Positions 42,591 to 51,693 of a stretch of DNA of 64,000 nucleotides are shown in pieces; the stretch's first letter is position 1, and each line of letters opens with the position of its first letter. Both the position numbers and the translations under genes were made by a program. Source of the DNA: an uncultured Flavihumibacter sp. Lineage in GTDB: Bacteria > Bacteroidota > Bacteroidia > Chitinophagales > Chitinophagaceae. Under the pieces are notes generated by a model. The model saw nothing but the letters and a program-made list of their open reading frames with translations, was not told where the DNA came from and searched no databases. The stretch is taken from assembly GCA_902168105.1 (NCBI GenBank), contig CABHOY010000030.1, positions 62,001 to 126,000 of the forward strand. The letters run 5' to 3'.

Positions 42591-42703
42591 TCAACTCCGC
42601 TTCAGCAGTACATCAGCTATCCTTATCCTCCCTTTATCCTCCCTTCAGAAGGGAAGATAAAGGGAGGATAAGGATAGCTGATGTACTGCTGAAGCGGAGT
42701 TGA
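42591..42703. repeat. 113-bp near-perfect palindrome
   Basis: Positions pair about a centre at 42647: 42591-42646 with 42648-42703. I find one mismatch (42639 C with 42655 A). It starts 25 bases after the arginase stop. In RNA it would be a 55-bp stem with an almost closed tip. Confidence 0.85.
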
Positions 42704-42720
42704 ACCATACAATAACATAA

Positions 42721-42755
42721 AAAAAAGCCGCCCTTGCTACGCAAGGGCGGCTTTT
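42721..42755. terminator. Bidirectional terminator in the arginase/GH63 interval
   Basis: GCCGCCCTTGC (42727-42737) pairs with GCAAGGGCGGC (42741-42751), flanked by AAAAAA and TTTTT. Confidence 0.85.
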
Positions 42756-42811
42756 TAAAAAAACGTATGATATGTAGTTCCTGACTGAGCTCAATCAAAG
42801 TTTAAACGAAG

Positions 42812-42871
42812 AAGCAGAGAAGACAAGGTGGACTTGAAACGATGATCATGTCCACCTCGTCTTCTCTGCTT
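42812..42871 (-). terminator. Long hairpin past the GH63 gene
   Basis: A 22-bp stem (42812-42833 and 42850-42871) with one mismatch and a 16-base loop lies 11 bases past the minus-strand stop. On the minus strand it is followed by CTTCGTTTAAA. It is a likely 3'-end structure, though the T run is weak. Confidence 0.55.
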
Positions 42872-42881
42872 GTTCTCTCTA

Positions 42882-45497
42882 TCAGGGATTATTCTTCATT
42901 TTGATCAGATTAGCCACCAGGCCGGTCCAGCCGGTTTGGTGAGAGGCGCCCAGCCCCTGCCCTGTCTCTCCATGGAAATATTCAAAAAAGAGAACATTAT
43001 CCCTGAAATGCGGGTCATTCTGCATCTTTTCACTGTGGCCAAACACCGCCCTTTTACCGTTTTCGTCTTTCAGGAAGACCTTCAACAGGCGGCCGGCAAG
43101 TTCTGTACCCACATCTTTCAGCGTGAGGAATTTACCACTGCGGCTGGGATATTCCACTTTGAAATCATCTGAATAGAAATAATGGAACTTCCTTAAGCTT
43201 TCTATCATCAGGAAATTCATCTGCATCCAGACAGGACCCCGCCAGTTAGAGTTACCACCATAGGTGTAACTGTCACTTTCGCCCGGCAGATATTTAACCT
43301 CCAGTTCCACACCGTCCTTACAGAAGACGAAAGGTTCTTTTTCATATTGTTTGGAAAGAGAACGTACGCCAAATGGCCCCAGGAATTCCGTCTCGTCCAG
43401 CATACGGGCAAGCAGCCGTTTCATACGGTGGCCACGCAACAGGCTAAGCAGGTGTTTATTCCCCTCTCCTTCCTCATACCAGCGGGACACCAATTGTGCC
43501 AGGTCGGGCCGGTGCTTGAGGAACCAGGTCATTCTTTTTTCGAAAGCCGGGTTGTTTTTCAGCGTTTCTGTAGAGATAACTTCCACGGCGAATAAAGGGA
43601 TCAGCCCTACCATACTACGCAGGCGCAGCCTTTCCACCCTGTTATCGGGCATCCGGATCTGGTCATAGTAGAACTGGTCTTTGTCATCCCACAAGCCGTT
43701 CTTCACGTCTCCCATGCTGGCCATAGCACCGGCGATATACATGAAATGCTCAAAGAACTTGATGGCCATACCGGTATAGACTTTATTATAACCGGCCAGT
43801 TCCAGGGCAATATGCAACATATTCAACGCATAGATAGCCATCCAGCTGGTAGCATCTGCCTGTTCCTGCCTTATACCACTGGGCAGTGGCATACTGCGGT
43901 CAAAAGCCCCAACATTATCCAGCCCCAGGAAACCACCTTCAAAGATGTTACTGCCAAAGCTGTCTTTACGGTTCACCCACCAGGTGAAGTTGATCATCAG
44001 TTTATGGAACACCGCCTCCAGGAACTCATAATCTTTACGTCCCTTAATAGCTGCGTCCTGTTTGAAGACCCTGTAAGTGGCGCCTGCATGTACTGGTGGA
44101 TTCACATCGCCGAAGGCCCATTCATAGGCTGGAAACTCCCCGGAAGGGTTCATATACCACTCTTCCGTCAGCATGAGTAGCTGCTGTTTGGCGAAGTCGG
44201 GGTCTATCATGGCGAGTGTCACACAGTGAAATGCCAGGTCCCAGGCAGCGTACCAGGGGAACTCCCATTTATCGGGTACGGAGATGATATCTTCGTTGTT
44301 CAGCTGTTTCCAGTTCTTATTACGTCCGTATTGTCTTTCGGCAGGAGGCGGCGGCATTGCAGGATCGCCATCCAGCCATTGCTGCACTTTATAGGAATAG
44401 AACTGTTTATTCCATAACATGCCACTCAGCGCCTGGCGCTGCACCATTTTTTCGTCTTCATCTTTGATGCTGGCCTGCAGCTCTTCATAGAAGTCATTCG
44501 CTTCTGACAGTCGTTGCCCGAAAGACTCATCGAAGTCTTCGAAGGCATCATACAGGTGTTTGTCAGACAAACGCAGGCGCACCGAAACCGATCCTTTTGC
44601 AGGTACGGACAATTTATAATGTACGGCAGCTTTGGTACCTTTTCTTTCCGGATTGACGGTACCACTACCATAGGCAATATGGTCGTGGATGCCATCTTTG
44701 GGATAAGGCGTACTGCCGTTTATATTATATAAATGCTGATAGTTGGTCTCGTTCTCACAGAATAACAGTTCACCCTCCTTATCTTCTTCCTTATACAGAT
44801 ATCGCACGGCTATCTTTTCGTGGTCGAGGCGAATGGAATGATCGTCATCGGCCCATAGGGCGGGTTTATAATCATGCCGTCCCCATGACCAGGTATTGCG
44901 GAACCAGACGGTAGGCGCCAGGTGGATCTCTGCCGCTTCATCGCCCCGGTTATGCACGGTGATCTTCACGAGGATATCGTCAGTGCCGGCTTTGGCATAT
45001 TCGACGAATACGTCAAAGTATTTATCGTCATTAAAGATACCGGTGTCTATTATTTCGAACTCCCCTTCATGCTTTCCCCTGCGGGCATTCTCGTCTATCA
45101 GCCACTGATAGGGATAGGCCTGCTGCGGGTATTTATAAAGCATCTTCATGTAGGAATGCGTGGGGGTGGCGTCGAGGTAGTAGTAAAGCTCCTTTACGTC
45201 TTCTCCGTGATTACCTTGTTCATTGGTGAGGCCGAAGAAGCGCTCTTTCATGATAGGATCTTTCCCGTTCCACAATCCGAGGGAAAAACACAGTAGCTGT
45301 TTATCGTCGGAAATACCGGCAATGCCATCTTCTCCCCATCTCCAGGCCCTGCTTCGGGCCATATCGTGGGTGGTATAGTTCCAGGCGCTTCCATCAGCGC
45401 TATAGTCCTCCCTAACAGTGCCCCATTGCCTGTCACTCACATAAGATCCCCATTTTTTCCATCCTGTCTGTTGTAGTCTTTGTTGTTCTGTATTCAT
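42882..45497 (-). CDS. GH63-like glucosidase (MGH1-like glycoside hydrolase)
   Basis: The 871-residue protein has an N-terminal beta-sandwich region (about 1-330) and an (alpha/alpha)6 barrel typical of GH63 (about 340-870). Seen motifs are SGMLWNKQFYSYKVQQW, KWEFPWYAAWDLAFHC (with the first catalytic acid in the AAWD region), GDVNPPVHAGATYRVF and YTYGGNSNWRGPVWMQMNFL. The last resembles the conserved GH63 C-terminal motif. No signal peptide is seen, so it is probably cytosolic. GH63-like bacterial enzymes act on alpha-glucosides or glucosylglycerate; the exact sugar is unknown. Its start codon follows the DUF3810 stop by one base, so the two are cotranscribed. Confidence 0.85.
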   Translation of the reverse strand: MNTEQQRLQQTGWKKWGSYVSDRQWGTVREDYSADGSAWNYTTHDMARSRAWRWGEDGIAGISDDKQLLCFSLGLWNGKDPIMKERFFGLTNEQGNHGEDVKELYYYLDATPTHSYMKMLYKYPQQAYPYQWLIDENARRGKHEGEFEIIDTGIFNDDKYFDVFVEYAKAGTDDILVKITVHNRGDEAAEIHLAPTVWFRNTWSWGRHDYKPALWADDDHSIRLDHEKIAVRYLYKEEDKEGELLFCENETNYQHLYNINGSTPYPKDGIHDHIAYGSGTVNPERKGTKAAVHYKLSVPAKGSVSVRLRLSDKHLYDAFEDFDESFGQRLSEANDFYEELQASIKDEDEKMVQRQALSGMLWNKQFYSYKVQQWLDGDPAMPPPPAERQYGRNKNWKQLNNEDIISVPDKWEFPWYAAWDLAFHCVTLAMIDPDFAKQQLLMLTEEWYMNPSGEFPAYEWAFGDVNPPVHAGATYRVFKQDAAIKGRKDYEFLEAVFHKLMINFTWWVNRKDSFGSNIFEGGFLGLDNVGAFDRSMPLPSGIRQEQADATSWMAIYALNMLHIALELAGYNKVYTGMAIKFFEHFMYIAGAMASMGDVKNGLWDDKDQFYYDQIRMPDNRVERLRLRSMVGLIPLFAVEVISTETLKNNPAFEKRMTWFLKHRPDLAQLVSRWYEEGEGNKHLLSLLRGHRMKRLLARMLDETEFLGPFGVRSLSKQYEKEPFVFCKDGVELEVKYLPGESDSYTYGGNSNWRGPVWMQMNFLMIESLRKFHYFYSDDFKVEYPSRSGKFLTLKDVGTELAGRLLKVFLKDENGKRAVFGHSEKMQNDPHFRDNVLFFEYFHGETGQGLGASHQTGWTGLVANLIKMKNNP

Positions 45498-45498
45498 A

Positions 45499-46584
45499 TT
45501 ACCTGATCTTGAAATAAGCGATTAGCCAACCAACAACTTCACTATAGCTGTGGATGCCTTTTTCCTGGTTATTAGCCTTGAGATACTGATCATAGATTAT
45601 TGCTGTATAGTCATCAACCGGACTGCGATAGCGGTCATAAAAGTCCCTGATCTGTTTCATATCGGCCCTGATACCCGGAACGGCCCTGCGCCATAGTTGT
45701 CCCGCCAGTGTGGTATCCTGTCTTCTGAGCTGCCGTACGCTATACATAAACATTTCAAAGTTAGCTGCATAACGAAAGCGGACATCAGGAGAATTATTGG
45801 CCACAAGATACCCCACAAAATTGGCTTCTTCTTCAGGAGCGTACCCCAGTTGGTGGGCGATTTCATGGCAAATTGTGAACGGATGCAGGAATCCGGGGGT
45901 AGATACGTTCACCTGGGCTTCCCCCGTAAAGGGGTTCAGATAGCCGCCTACGCCCATATAGTTTAGCAATTGGTCGTAAAGGGAGGATTTGATACAGGTA
46001 TTGTTATACTGTAGGCTAGGCCATTGACGGCCGGCCAGCTGATAGGCCTTAACGGCCTGTCCGAACATGGCGGCGCTGTCAGGGCCCGTATGGGTGGCAT
46101 GGATACTGTCGCCCAGGGCAATTTTATAATTATTGACCTGTTGCAGCAGTGTATCTGCCAGTTGGTATAACTGATCTGTATTATACTCCTGGACGTCGAG
46201 GCGGAGGTCTTTTTCCAGAGAATTACGGTCATAATTGTATCCCCAGAATAACATAAATATAAGATATACAGTCAATAACGACTGAACCCCCAGTAATAAC
46301 TGGACTCCCAGTCTACCCCATTGCTTTTTAAAGATTTTATAACATATCTTTAACAAATAAACAATAAGAGTTATAATCCAGGCGGCATATATTACGTCGC
46401 CTAAACTGAAAGGTACTTTCCCCAGTACCTGCCGGAGGAATAAACTGATTGAACTGTATAACCTATGAAAGTAAAAACCAGAAAACCTTTCGCTGAATGC
46501 AAACAGCCCTTGCAGCAGGCAAATGCACACAACGGTTATCAGTATACGTACTCCAATTCCCTGTATCTTTATTTTAAAATCCAT
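45499..46584 (-). CDS. DUF3810 membrane metallopeptidase-like protein
   Basis: The 361-residue protein has three N-terminal membrane helices (about 11-30, 55-80 and 95-120). A soluble region contains FTICHEIAHQLGYAPEEEANFVGYLV (about 233-258). HEIAH is a zinc-metallopeptidase HExxH core, and the downstream EEEAN supplies a likely third ligand, as expected of DUF3810. Function is unknown; a membrane-anchored peptidase is likely. It is the first gene of an operon with the GH63 enzyme. Its ATG lies only 17 bases from the divergent fructosamine kinase ATG. Confidence 0.85.
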   Translation of the reverse strand: MDFKIKIQGIGVRILITVVCICLLQGLFAFSERFSGFYFHRLYSSISLFLRQVLGKVPFSLGDVIYAAWIITLIVYLLKICYKIFKKQWGRLGVQLLLGVQSLLTVYLIFMLFWGYNYDRNSLEKDLRLDVQEYNTDQLYQLADTLLQQVNNYKIALGDSIHATHTGPDSAAMFGQAVKAYQLAGRQWPSLQYNNTCIKSSLYDQLLNYMGVGGYLNPFTGEAQVNVSTPGFLHPFTICHEIAHQLGYAPEEEANFVGYLVANNSPDVRFRYAANFEMFMYSVRQLRRQDTTLAGQLWRRAVPGIRADMKQIRDFYDRYRSPVDDYTAIIYDQYLKANNQEKGIHSYSEVVGWLIAYFKIR

Positions 46585-46601
46585 ATCAACCTGCTAAAGA
46601 A

Positions 46602-47480
46602 ATGACCGATGAAATATTAATGGGTGAGCTGACATCTGCACTTTCCTGTCAGTCGGGATTGAAAATACATATTAATTACGCAGAAAAGCTACCTGGTGGA
46701 GATATAAATGAAACTTTTAAGTTGAATACAGATAATGGTTTGCTGTTCCTGAAAATGAACGATGCACGCAGTTATCCGGATATGTTTGAAAGGGAGTTTA
46801 TGGGCCTTGACGCGATCTCTGCTACACATACGCTGGCCGTACCGCGCCCATTGGCCACGGGCCGTTCGGGAGGAAAGGTTTTCCTGGTCACAGAATTTAT
46901 AGAGAAGGGAGGGGCTAATCCTGATTTCTGGGAGAATTTTGCAGCAGGTCTGTCCCGCATGCACCGGCACACGCAGTCTCATTTCGGATTGCCACAGGCG
47001 AACTATATCGGAACGATCAAACAATATAATACACCTTACAGCAGCTGGTCTGTTTTTTATGCTTTCAACCGTTTACAGCCGCTGACAAAGGTAGCCTACG
47101 ACCGTCAGGTCATAGATAAACACATGGTAACACAGATGGAAACCTTGTGGCGCAAGTTACCGTCAATATTTCCCGAGGAACCACCGGCGTTGCTGCATGG
47201 CGACCTGTGGTCGGGCAACTTTATGGTAGGGCGTGATGGCAGGGCCTGTGTGTACGACCCTGCTGTCTATTATGGCAACCGTGAAATGGACTTGGCCATG
47301 GCCAGGCTTTTCGGAGGATTTGACACCCGTTTTTATTATACCTATCAAAGTATGTTCCCGCTGGCGCATGATTGGCAGCAGCGTATCAGTGTATGTCAGC
47401 TATATCCGCTGATGGTACATTTACTATTATTTGGCGGCAGTTATTATAATAGTGTGAAGGAAGTGCTGGATACGTTTTAG
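46602..47480 (+). CDS. Fructosamine kinase family protein
   Basis: The 292-residue protein has the aminoglycoside-phosphotransferase-like kinase fold. The ATP-binding Lys region is LLFLKMNDA, and the catalytic loop LLHGDLWSGNFM (about 201-212) is followed by VYDPAVYYGNREMDLAM (about 219-236). It should phosphorylate fructosamines formed by glycation, or ribulosamines, starting repair of glycated proteins or free amines. Length is normal. A TATCTTTA box at 46564-46571 inside the divergent gene is its best promoter candidate. It is convergent with the hybrid kinase, ending 7 bases from it. Confidence 0.9.
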   Translation: MTDEILMGELTSALSCQSGLKIHINYAEKLPGGDINETFKLNTDNGLLFLKMNDARSYPDMFEREFMGLDAISATHTLAVPRPLATGRSGGKVFLVTEFIEKGGANPDFWENFAAGLSRMHRHTQSHFGLPQANYIGTIKQYNTPYSSWSVFYAFNRLQPLTKVAYDRQVIDKHMVTQMETLWRKLPSIFPEEPPALLHGDLWSGNFMVGRDGRACVYDPAVYYGNREMDLAMARLFGGFDTRFYYTYQSMFPLAHDWQQRISVCQLYPLMVHLLLFGGSYYNSVKEVLDTF

Positions 47481-47487
47481 CATCTGT

Positions 47488-49548
47488 TTACAACAGTTCT
47501 TTCATTCTTTCAAACTCCTGTGCAATGATCGGATAGAATTTGTCCAGATCCCGGGAGATGCCTGCAAAGACTTCATCCACTTCTTCCGGAGGGGTATGCG
47601 CGTTGTTATTGAGCGTATTTTCCAGTTGTTGCATTTTGGCGGTGATCCAGGTAAGGCCTACCATAGCGAAATTCGGTTTCAGCTTATGCACCTGGAATTT
47701 GAGTTGTTCCCAGTCACGGTCTTCCACCAGTTTTCTCAGTTTAACTACTTCTTCCCGGATCGTTTTCAGAAAGATCTCAAAAAGGTCAGAGGCATAGGAG
47801 ATATTGTTCTCGTATAGAGCATTCAGGTACTTCACATCGAGCTCGCTATGGAATTCAAATCCGGAAAAGTTAATTGGTTCTTCCATTATTAGTTCTGTTT
47901 CATCATCATTCAGGTACTTGTTTAATACCTGTAATAATTGATCTGGCGTATAAGGTTTTGTTAAAATATCAGTGATGCCTGCCTGTCTTGCCTGCGTAAA
48001 AGTGCTTTCCATTGCCAGGGCAGTAGTAGCTACCAGTGGTGTAGCTACATTTGGTTTGCTTTCGTCCTGCCTGATCTTTTCGGCAAGTTCCAGGCCATTG
48101 AGACCGGGAATACGAATATCGAGTAAAATCAGGTCATATAGTCTTGAATCAAGAAAATACAGCGCGTCCGGCCCATTTGTGGCCAGCTGATGCTGTATGT
48201 TATATTTCTCCAGCAAACTGATGATATACCTGAGGTTCATAGGATTGTCCTCAATGACCAGAACCTTCGCTGTCGAGAAGTTGGGTTGCCTGCTCATATT
48301 TCCAGACCTTATATTTGTTACTGAGGGTTTGCGGGTATCAATAAAGGGCAGATTAAATGAAAAGCAGGTGCTGAAGCCGTGAGATTCTTCCACGAGTATG
48401 CTTCCGCCCTGTAATTCAACTAATTGTTTGGATATGGCCAAACCTAATCCTGTACCGCCATATATTTCCCTGATCTCCTGTTCTGCCTGTTTATAGTTTT
48501 GGAAAATGAGTTCCAGTTTATCTTTCTCGATACCAATACCGGTATCGCATACCTGAAAGCGCACCCAACGTTTATCTTCCTGCCAGGATTCGAGCTTTAC
48601 GTTAATGGCTATTTCACCTTCCCTGGTAAACTTCTCTGCATTACCTAACAAGTTCATAAGTATTTGGTTCAGCAGCATATCATCGCCTACCAGCCGGTTC
48701 TGCAACTGTGGGTCAATGTGTGCAGAGATCTTAACGGGGCGACGGCCCATTTTCAGTTCAAAAGTATGCCGCAGGGACTGGATTAGTTCGGTCAGGTTAA
48801 ATTCCCGCTGGTTCACCTGCAGCTCTCCTGCTTCTATTTTAGAAAGGTCGAGTATATCAGAAATGAGTCCCATGAGGATACCTGATGAATGTTTCAGGAT
48901 GTTGATATAGTCCCGCTGTTTGGCGTCCAGATTGGTTTCTTCCAGGAGATGGGTCATGCCGACCACTACGTTCAACGGGGTCCGGATCTCGTGGCTCATA
49001 TTGGCCAGGAATTCCTTCTGGGCGCCCCTGGCCTCTTCGGCTTGCCGGCGGGCCAGGTCCATTTCTGAACGGGGCATTTTATGCCTGGATACGTCCACTA
49101 TCTGCCAGATGCTGCCGACAAAGCGGCGCTTCTCTATCAGGGGATTATAGCTTACTTCATATATACGGCCGTCATTGAGTATTAGTTCCCAGCCGAAATA
49201 AGGTTTCTTTTTCTGGCGGAGTTCCTTCATTTTTTCCTCAAAAGCGTCGGCACGCTGTACGAGGCGGCTAAAGTATTTAATGACGGCCGAGAAGGACATA
49301 CCGGCGATGTGGGACGCGTCGGTCCCTGCATTTTCTTCGAATACCCGGTTAATCCATATAACACGGTGTACTTCATTGGTAACCAGCACTCCCGCATTGC
49401 TGTTTTGCAGAAATACACTGATGGGAAGTGAAAATATAGCAGGGCTGTCCGTAGATAAACTACGGCCTGTGGGATGTTTTCTCGTACCTTTGATCCGGGT
49501 TTTTGCCATTCTGTTTAGTCCTGGTTGGGAGTTGGCGCTCCTATACAT
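47488..49548 (-). CDS. Hybrid sensor histidine kinase with PAS, receiver and Hpt domains
   Basis: The 686-residue cytosolic protein has, in order: a PAS domain (about 40-150, NAGVLVTNEVHRVIWIN), a HisKA H-box (FLANMSHEIRTPLNVVVGM), a HATPase (NLLGNAEKFTREGE, GTGLGLAISKQL), a receiver domain (VLVIEDNPMNLRY, ILLDIRIPGLNG) and a C-terminal Hpt (QVHKLKPNFAMVG, with the phosphorelay His). All four relay steps are therefore in one chain, lacking only an output regulator. No transmembrane segment is visible. I place the start at ATG 49548; ATG 49509 is also possible and an upstream TTG less so. No response regulator gene is adjacent, so the partner is elsewhere. Confidence 0.92.
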   Translation of the reverse strand: MYRSANSQPGLNRMAKTRIKGTRKHPTGRSLSTDSPAIFSLPISVFLQNSNAGVLVTNEVHRVIWINRVFEENAGTDASHIAGMSFSAVIKYFSRLVQRADAFEEKMKELRQKKKPYFGWELILNDGRIYEVSYNPLIEKRRFVGSIWQIVDVSRHKMPRSEMDLARRQAEEARGAQKEFLANMSHEIRTPLNVVVGMTHLLEETNLDAKQRDYINILKHSSGILMGLISDILDLSKIEAGELQVNQREFNLTELIQSLRHTFELKMGRRPVKISAHIDPQLQNRLVGDDMLLNQILMNLLGNAEKFTREGEIAINVKLESWQEDKRWVRFQVCDTGIGIEKDKLELIFQNYKQAEQEIREIYGGTGLGLAISKQLVELQGGSILVEESHGFSTCFSFNLPFIDTRKPSVTNIRSGNMSRQPNFSTAKVLVIEDNPMNLRYIISLLEKYNIQHQLATNGPDALYFLDSRLYDLILLDIRIPGLNGLELAEKIRQDESKPNVATPLVATTALAMESTFTQARQAGITDILTKPYTPDQLLQVLNKYLNDDETELIMEEPINFSGFEFHSELDVKYLNALYENNISYASDLFEIFLKTIREEVVKLRKLVEDRDWEQLKFQVHKLKPNFAMVGLTWITAKMQQLENTLNNNAHTPPEEVDEVFAGISRDLDKFYPIIAQEFERMKELL

Positions 49549-49609
49549 AAATTTATACTGTATACAATATATAAATATTATGTTGGGAATCAACAAAATT
49601 AGGAAATTT

Positions 49610-49638
49610 TTGCAATTGCAAATATTTGGTTACCTTTG
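49610..49638 (+). promoter_or_regulatory. Promoter of the yceD-rpmF-plsX operon
   Basis: TTG (49610-49612), 18 bases and TACCTTTG (49631-49638) match the Bacteroidota consensus. The first ATG is at 49666. It also rules out a longer N-terminus for the first gene. Confidence 0.75.
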
Positions 49639-49665
49639 CATCCCTCTAAAAGTGAGGATTTTATT

Positions 49666-50202
49666 ATGAAAGCACTCCGTCAATTTGATATTGCCTTTGT
49701 GGGATTGAAGCCCGGAGAGCATACATTTGAGTACCAAATTACGGATAGTTTCTTTGAAAACTACGGACCGCAGGATTTCAGTGATTGTAACGCGACTGTG
49801 AAGTTGCTGTTAGACAAGAAGAGTAATTTTTTCCTGTTAAAATTCGAGATTGGCGGAAAGGTGACAGTCAATTGCGACCGTTGCGGACAGCCATTTGAGT
49901 TACAGCTTTGGGATGATTTTGACCAGGTTGTGAAAATGGTGGAGAATCCGGACGAGTTGAAGGAGGATGAGGATCCGGATGTGGCGTACATATCTAAAAC
50001 GGAATCTCATCTGAATGTTGCGGAATGGATCTATGAGTTCATTAATCTCAGTATCCCGATGCAACGTATTCACCCTGATGACAGTACGGGCAAGAGTGGC
50101 TGTGATCCAAAGGTACTGGACATGCTTGACCAAATGAACCGGCAGGCTGACGATAAAGACAACCCGATCTGGAAAGATCTGGACCAATTCCGTCAGAACT
50201 GA
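49666..50202 (+). CDS. yceD: YceD/DUF177 protein, ribosome- and lipid-operon linked
   Basis: The 178-residue acidic protein has the DUF177 core: TVNCDRCGQPFELQL with CxxC (about 67-81), DPDVAYISKTES and a C-terminal region with SGCDPKVLDML. In bacteria it is encoded just before rpmF and helps 23S rRNA and ribosome assembly, possibly by binding rRNA or L32. The yceD-rpmF-plsX order is seen here and is widely conserved, which supports the call. ATG 49666 is chosen because the -7 box lies just upstream. Confidence 0.9.
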   Translation: MKALRQFDIAFVGLKPGEHTFEYQITDSFFENYGPQDFSDCNATVKLLLDKKSNFFLLKFEIGGKVTVNCDRCGQPFELQLWDDFDQVVKMVENPDELKEDEDPDVAYISKTESHLNVAEWIYEFINLSIPMQRIHPDDSTGKSGCDPKVLDMLDQMNRQADDKDNPIWKDLDQFRQN

Positions 50203-50275
50203 GTATCCGGAGACAAAGGCGGCGACTGATATTACTTATTAAACACTAAACAAGGACAATTAAAACTTAAATACG

Positions 50276-50470
50276 ATGCCAAATCCGAAACGCAGACATT
50301 CTCAGCAAAGATCAGCTAAGAGAAGGACGCATTACAAGGCCTTTGCGGATACTTTAAGCACAGATAGCGCAACTGGTGAAGTGCACCTGAGACATCGTGC
50401 TCACTGGGTAGAAAACAAACTGTACTACAGAGGAAAAGTAGTATTGGAAAAACAAAGCAGCACTAAATAA
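50276..50470 (+). CDS. rpmF: 50S ribosomal protein L32
   Basis: The 64-residue basic protein starts MPNPKRRHSQQRSAKRRTH, the typical L32 opening, followed by LRHRAHWVENKLYYRGKVVL. There are no cysteines, so it is the zinc-free form. It belongs to the large ribosomal subunit. It sits between yceD and plsX in the standard order, 73 bases after yceD. Confidence 0.95.
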   Translation: MPNPKRRHSQQRSAKRRTHYKAFADTLSTDSATGEVHLRHRAHWVENKLYYRGKVVLEKQSSTK

Positions 50471-50514
50471 TTTTACTATTTTTACCCCGACCAAACAGAC
50501 AAACCTAAACGTTC

Positions 50515-51456
50515 ATGAGAATCGGGCTTGATATGATGGGTGGCGACTTCGCCCCTCTCGAAGCAGTAAAAGGAGTAAAATTATTTTTAGACACTGTTGC
50601 TACAGATGCACATCTGGTGCTGATTGGTGATGAAGAAGCTCTAAAGCCTTTGTTGTCAGATGCGCAGTTAGACCAGTCAAAATATTCAGTTGTTCATTCA
50701 TCCCAGGTAATCGGGATGAATGAACATCCTACCAGAGCCCTGAAGGAGAAACCGCACTCCTCTATTGGTATCGGCTTCCATTTGTTACAAAGTGGTAAAG
50801 TTGATGCGTTTATCAGTGCCGGTAACACCGGCGCGATGATGGTGGGTACATTCTACTCCATCAAAGCAATAGACGGAATACAACGGCCGACCATATCCAC
50901 TCCCGTTCCCCGGGAAGATGGGTCTTACGGGCTCTTACTGGATGTTGGTATCAATGCGGACTGTAAACCGGAAAACCTGTTGCAATTTGCCATCCTCGGC
51001 TCCCTTTACTCCCAACACATACTGAAGAACGACAATCCTAAAGTAGGACTGTTGAACATTGGTGAAGAAGAAGGTAAAGGTAACCTCCTGGCACAGGCAA
51101 CTTATCCGTTACTCAAAGACAATCCGCTGCTTAACTTCATCGGTAACGTGGAAGGAAGAGATGTTTTCACTAACAAAGCAGATGTGATCGTGTGCGAAGG
51201 ATTTACCGGTAACATCGTGTTGAAATTGGCTGAATCTATCCATGATATCGCAGTAAGACGCAATATCAACGATGAATACATGCACAAATTCGATCACGAG
51301 ACCTATGGTGGTACTCCCGTACTGGGCGTTTCACAACCGGTGATCATCGGTCATGGTATTGCAAAAGGCGTCGCCTTTAAAAACATGATCGCGCTGGCCC
51401 AACAGATGATCGAAACAAAGCTGCTGGATAAGATCCGCGAAAGCTTTGTGAAATAG
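50515..51456 (+). CDS. plsX: Phosphate acyltransferase PlsX
   Basis: The 313-residue enzyme converts acyl-ACP and phosphate to acyl-phosphate, the first step of phospholipid synthesis with PlsY. It begins with IGLDMMGGDFAP (the conserved MGGD) and carries NTGAMMVGTFYSIKAI and LLDVGINADCKPENLLQFA. VLGVSQPVIIGHGIAK is near the C-terminus. The length matches the family (about 310-340). It is the third gene of yceD-rpmF-plsX; fabH, which often follows, is not present here and a terminator closes the operon. Confidence 0.95.
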   Translation: MRIGLDMMGGDFAPLEAVKGVKLFLDTVATDAHLVLIGDEEALKPLLSDAQLDQSKYSVVHSSQVIGMNEHPTRALKEKPHSSIGIGFHLLQSGKVDAFISAGNTGAMMVGTFYSIKAIDGIQRPTISTPVPREDGSYGLLLDVGINADCKPENLLQFAILGSLYSQHILKNDNPKVGLLNIGEEEGKGNLLAQATYPLLKDNPLLNFIGNVEGRDVFTNKADVIVCEGFTGNIVLKLAESIHDIAVRRNINDEYMHKFDHETYGGTPVLGVSQPVIIGHGIAKGVAFKNMIALAQQMIETKLLDKIRESFVK

Positions 51457-51486
51457 TTTACATCCTATAGGAAATGAAAGGTATTG

Positions 51487-51520
51487 ATACCGTCTCGTTC
51501 ATTCGGGACGGTATTTTTTT
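51487..51520 (+). terminator. Terminator of the plsX operon
   Basis: ATACCGTC (51487-51494) pairs with GACGGTAT (51507-51514), and seven T follow. Confidence 0.8.
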
Positions 51521-51524
51521 TATG

Positions 51525-51586
51525 CCCCGGGTTAAAAACCCGGGGTTACAAACAAGACGACCCCTAACGGGGTCGATCGACGTAGG
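51525..51586 (+). repeat. REP-like palindromic element, copy B
   Basis: CCCCGGGTT (51525-51533) pairs with AACCCGGGG (51537-51545). TACAAACAAGA, the CGACCCC/GGGGTCG hairpin and the tail ATCGACGTAGG follow, as in copy A. The 3' part (51546-51586) differs from copy A at one of 41 bases. Confidence 0.85.
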
Positions 51587-51693
51587 TTGATCGATGTGGA
51601 TATTATCCAGGATGTCTTATACCGGATACATTTTTGCACGTATAAACAAACCCCCAAAACATCCAACATATGGTCATCGCATAATGTCATACA

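Larger units (their letters stand above)
42567..42881. other. 315-base convergent interval made of three hairpins
   Basis: Between arginase and the GH63 gene no coding sequence is visible. The space holds the large palindrome (42591-42703), a terminator (42721-42755) and a 22-bp hairpin (42812-42871). Confidence 0.75.

Noticed and set aside
42591..42703. Large palindrome as insertion-sequence ends
   Set aside because: No transposase, no target duplication and no internal cargo: the arms meet at the centre.
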